Assembly: GCA_900540425.1 (NCBI GenBank)
Contig: UQFU01000069.1
Coordinates: 1-8,710 of the forward strand
Origin: an uncultured Alphaproteobacteria bacterium
GTDB lineage: Bacteria > Pseudomonadota > Alphaproteobacteria > RF32 > CAG-239
DNA: 8,710 nucleotides
Direction of reading: 5' to 3'
The position numbers were made by a program, and so were the translations under genes. This document shows, piece by piece, positions 7,379 through 8,710 of this stretch. How positions within the stretch are numbered: the first letter of the stretch is position 1; every line of letters begins with the position of its first letter. The notes below the pieces were generated by a model. The model saw only the letters and a program-made list of their open reading frames with translations. It ran no database searches and had not been told where the DNA came from.

Positions 7379-8544
7379 TATTTCTGCTCCTCCCCGGTTT
7401 TGCCGCCAACGACATTAAGTTTCAGTTTTTGACCGGGGATAATGCGGCCGACTTTGTCCAAGACCAGATATTCGCCGGCGGCAAAAGTATTCTTGAGGAT
7501 ATAATCATTGCCGCTAATCCCCAAAATATCAACTTTGCGCCGCTCAAGCCTGTCGTCCTTTACCACATAAACATAGTTTCCGGAATCTTCCATTGTGACC
7601 AGATTTTGGCGTACGGGAACGCCGTTTTTTATATTTTTCTCCAACAAAACGTCAACATAAGCATTGGCGACCAAAGTATGATTTTCGTTTTCAAAATCGG
7701 CATAAACAGCGATTGAATTGGTAGAACGGTTGATTTCATTGTCCAAGAACCGGAATTTTCCGGTCTTATTATAAATCTGGCCGTTACTGAGGCGGATTTT
7801 GATTGCTTCGCCGTTAAACAACCCGCCCGATTGTTTGGCCATTTCGTTGAGGTAATCTTTGTCGGTAATGGAAAAAACAACCCGAATCGGATCAAACTGG
7901 ATAATTTTCAGCAAGGTTCCGCTTGACGGAGAAACATAGTCCCCGCGGGTGAGGTCAACATTGCCGACAATGCCGCTGATCGGCGCCTGAATAATCGTAT
8001 AGTCAAAATTAACCTTGGCCAGATCCCGATTGGCCTTAGCCTGAGCCAGAGCGGCTTTAGCCGAGAGATAAGAGGCTTTGGCATTGTCCAATTCGGTTTT
8101 GGAAATAACTTTGGTACCTGCCTGCTTCACCCGGCGGTAATAGACCGCAGCATTGTTTAAGGTGGCATCTGCTTGTAAAACGGAGGCCTCCGCCGCCTCA
8201 AGGCTGGCTTTATATTCATTTTGGCGAATGAGAATCAGATTGTCGCCGCGCTCAACTCTTTGACCGCCATCGACCATGATGTCTTCAAGAAAACCATTGA
8301 TATAAGGAACGATGTCAACGGAATGAATCGGCGTAACATAACCGATATAGGACTGTGTCAGCGAAACATCGCGCGGCGCAAGCGGCATTACGTTCAGAGC
8401 AAGTTCCTGCGGACGAGAATCTTCGGAAGCCGGTTTCCGGTGCGCCGAAGGCCAAAAAAACCAGGCCAAGACAGCCGCCAAAATGACTAATATAATCAAA
8501 AGATCGGTATAAGTTCTTTTTTCCGGTTTAGAGGAGGATCTCAT
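7378..8544 (-). CDS. RND efflux periplasmic adaptor (membrane fusion protein, AcrA/MexA type)
   Basis: The 388-residue protein links the pump to the outer-membrane channel. Residue numbers here count from the alternative upstream ATG at 8550 (390 residues). A basic N-terminus precedes one hydrophobic segment (17-33). There is no cysteine or lipobox, so it is membrane-anchored rather than lipidated. The split lipoyl domain is seen as [19 protein letters not shown] (82-100) and [19 protein letters not shown] (189-207). They flank a long alpha-helical hairpin (about 110-185). A beta-barrel domain ([10 protein letters not shown], 219-228) and a membrane-proximal domain (VPVRQNLV..., 311 onward) follow. 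By eye, the hairpin tip [19 protein letters not shown] aligns with the channel-contacting R-L-S motif of AcrA, keeping Arg139 and Ser150 but with Gln143 in place of Leu. The 8544 start is preferred because GGTGG is seven bases upstream of it but only one base from the 8550 ATG. Confidence 0.95.
   Translation of the reverse strand: MRSSSKPEKRTYTDLLIILVILAAVLAWFFWPSAHRKPASEDSRPQELALNVMPLAPRDVSLTQSYIGYVTPIHSVDIVPYINGFLEDIMVDGGQRVERGDNLILIRQNEYKASLEAAEASVLQADATLNNAAVYYRRVKQAGTKVISKTELDNAKASYLSAKAALAQAKANRDLAKVNFDYTIIQAPISGIVGNVDLTRGDYVSPSSGTLLKIIQFDPIRVVFSITDKDYLNEMAKQSGGLFNGEAIKIRLSNGQIYNKTGKFRFLDNEINRSTNSIAVYADFENENHTLVANAYVDVLLEKNIKNGVPVRQNLVTMEDSGNYVYVVKDDRLERRKVDILGISGNDYILKNTFAAGEYLVLDKVGRIIPGQKLKLNVVGGKTGEEQK
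7387..7393 (-). promoter_or_regulatory. Ribosome binding site for the pump gene, within the adaptor gene
   Basis: Minus-strand GGAGGAG lies eight bases before the pump ATG at 7378. It is built into the last codons of the adaptor gene (Glu-Glu region), and the adaptor stop and pump start read TAATG. This is a standard arrangement for coupled translation of two subunits made in fixed proportion. Confidence 0.7.
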
Positions 8545-8551
8545 GTTCATA

Positions 8552-8556
8552 CCACC
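8552..8556 (-). promoter_or_regulatory. Ribosome binding site deciding the adaptor start
   Basis: Minus-strand GGTGG, preceded by TAA (TAAGGTGG), lies seven bases before the ATG at 8544 and one base before the ATG at 8550. The spacing favours the second ATG, which removes two residues (Met-Asn). Confidence 0.55.
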
Positions 8557-8690
8557 TTAGTTATAAAATTTCCATGTGCGATATAGATAATTGCGATGGC
8601 TGTCAATTCAAGCCTGCCCGACGCAGACAGCAAAAAAAATCAGTACGTTAACTCCCGCCTGATTAATTGACAAAATTCCTTAGGGCATGA

Positions 8691-8703
8691 CAATAAATTA
8701 TTG
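8691..8703. repeat. 13-bp perfect palindrome, possible operator
   Basis: CAATAA and TTATTG form perfect 6-bp arms around one central A. The bases outside do not extend the symmetry. It is AT-rich and near the window edge. It could be a repressor site between the efflux operon and a gene to the right, or chance in AT-rich DNA. Confidence 0.3.
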
Positions 8704-8710
8704 CACATTT

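Larger units (their letters stand above)
8545..8710. promoter_or_regulatory. Upstream control region of the efflux operon
   Basis: No gene is visible in this stretch. On the minus strand TTGACA (8601-8606) is followed after 15 bases by TATATC (8580-8585). The spacing is short, so this is only a candidate promoter. An eight-base A/T tract at 8632-8639 lies upstream of it and could act as an UP-like element. Inverted repeats occur at 8589-8608 (AATTG-N10-CAATT, overlapping the candidate -35), 8638-8664 (AATCAG-N15-CTGATT) and 8691-8703 (CAATAA-A-TTATTG). RND operons are often controlled by a divergently encoded TetR- or MarR-type repressor. A plus-strand TTGACA (8667-8672) could belong to such a gene beyond the window, but its -10 is unclear. 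Confidence 0.35.

Noticed and set aside
8614..8639. CTGC/GCAG stem next to an A-tract as a terminator
   Set aside because: The stem is four base pairs, and the tract reads as A on the plus strand and precedes the stem on the minus strand, so it is in the wrong place for an intrinsic terminator.

Overview
The window looks like chromosomal DNA from an alphaproteobacterium. Two genes carry that assignment: a flaF-like flagellin-regulator gene (a family essentially confined to Alphaproteobacteria) and an fzlA-like gene (a GST-fold FtsZ-binding division protein of the same class). The moderate base composition and AT-rich intergenic regions would fit an uncultured host-associated member of the class. 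That last step is inference only.

Layout, left to right. Positions 1-173 hold no gene but carry REP-like palindromes: two full imperfect hairpins and a half copy, each ending in a TGACA-type edge, followed by a run of eight G. Next is flaF on the minus strand (174-563). An AT-rich divergent promoter region (564-674) separates it from a plus-strand gene for a secreted family-3 solute-binding protein with no transporter partner (675-1529). A short gap with a good sigma70-type promoter leads to fzlA (1606-2271). Ten bases later comes a small lipoprotein gene (2282-2755), probably in the same operon.

The right two thirds is one minus-strand operon for a complete tripartite RND efflux pump of the HAE-1 (AcrAB-TolC / MexAB-OprM) type. 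It is transcribed leftwards as periplasmic adaptor (8544-7378), inner-membrane proton-driven pump (7378-4163) and outer-membrane channel lipoprotein (4170-2701). The adaptor stop and pump start share one base (TAATG), and the pump stop and channel start overlap by eight bases (ATGCGTAA). Each downstream gene has a strong Shine-Dalgarno sequence inside the gene before it, so translation is probably coupled. Together the three proteins should form one envelope-spanning complex that exports toxic compounds from the inner membrane and periplasm to the outside. The substrate cannot be read from the sequence. About 160 bases of the upstream control region are present, with candidate operators but no regulator gene.

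The lipoprotein gene and the channel gene converge and overlap tail to tail by 55 bp, with no recognisable terminator between the two transcription units. I found no mobile element, CRISPR array, RNA gene or convincing new multi-gene system. The points most worth a second look are the overlapping convergent ends, the isolated flaF, the orphan binding protein lacking the usual ligand arginine, the REP-like repeats, and the inverted repeats upstream of the efflux operon.
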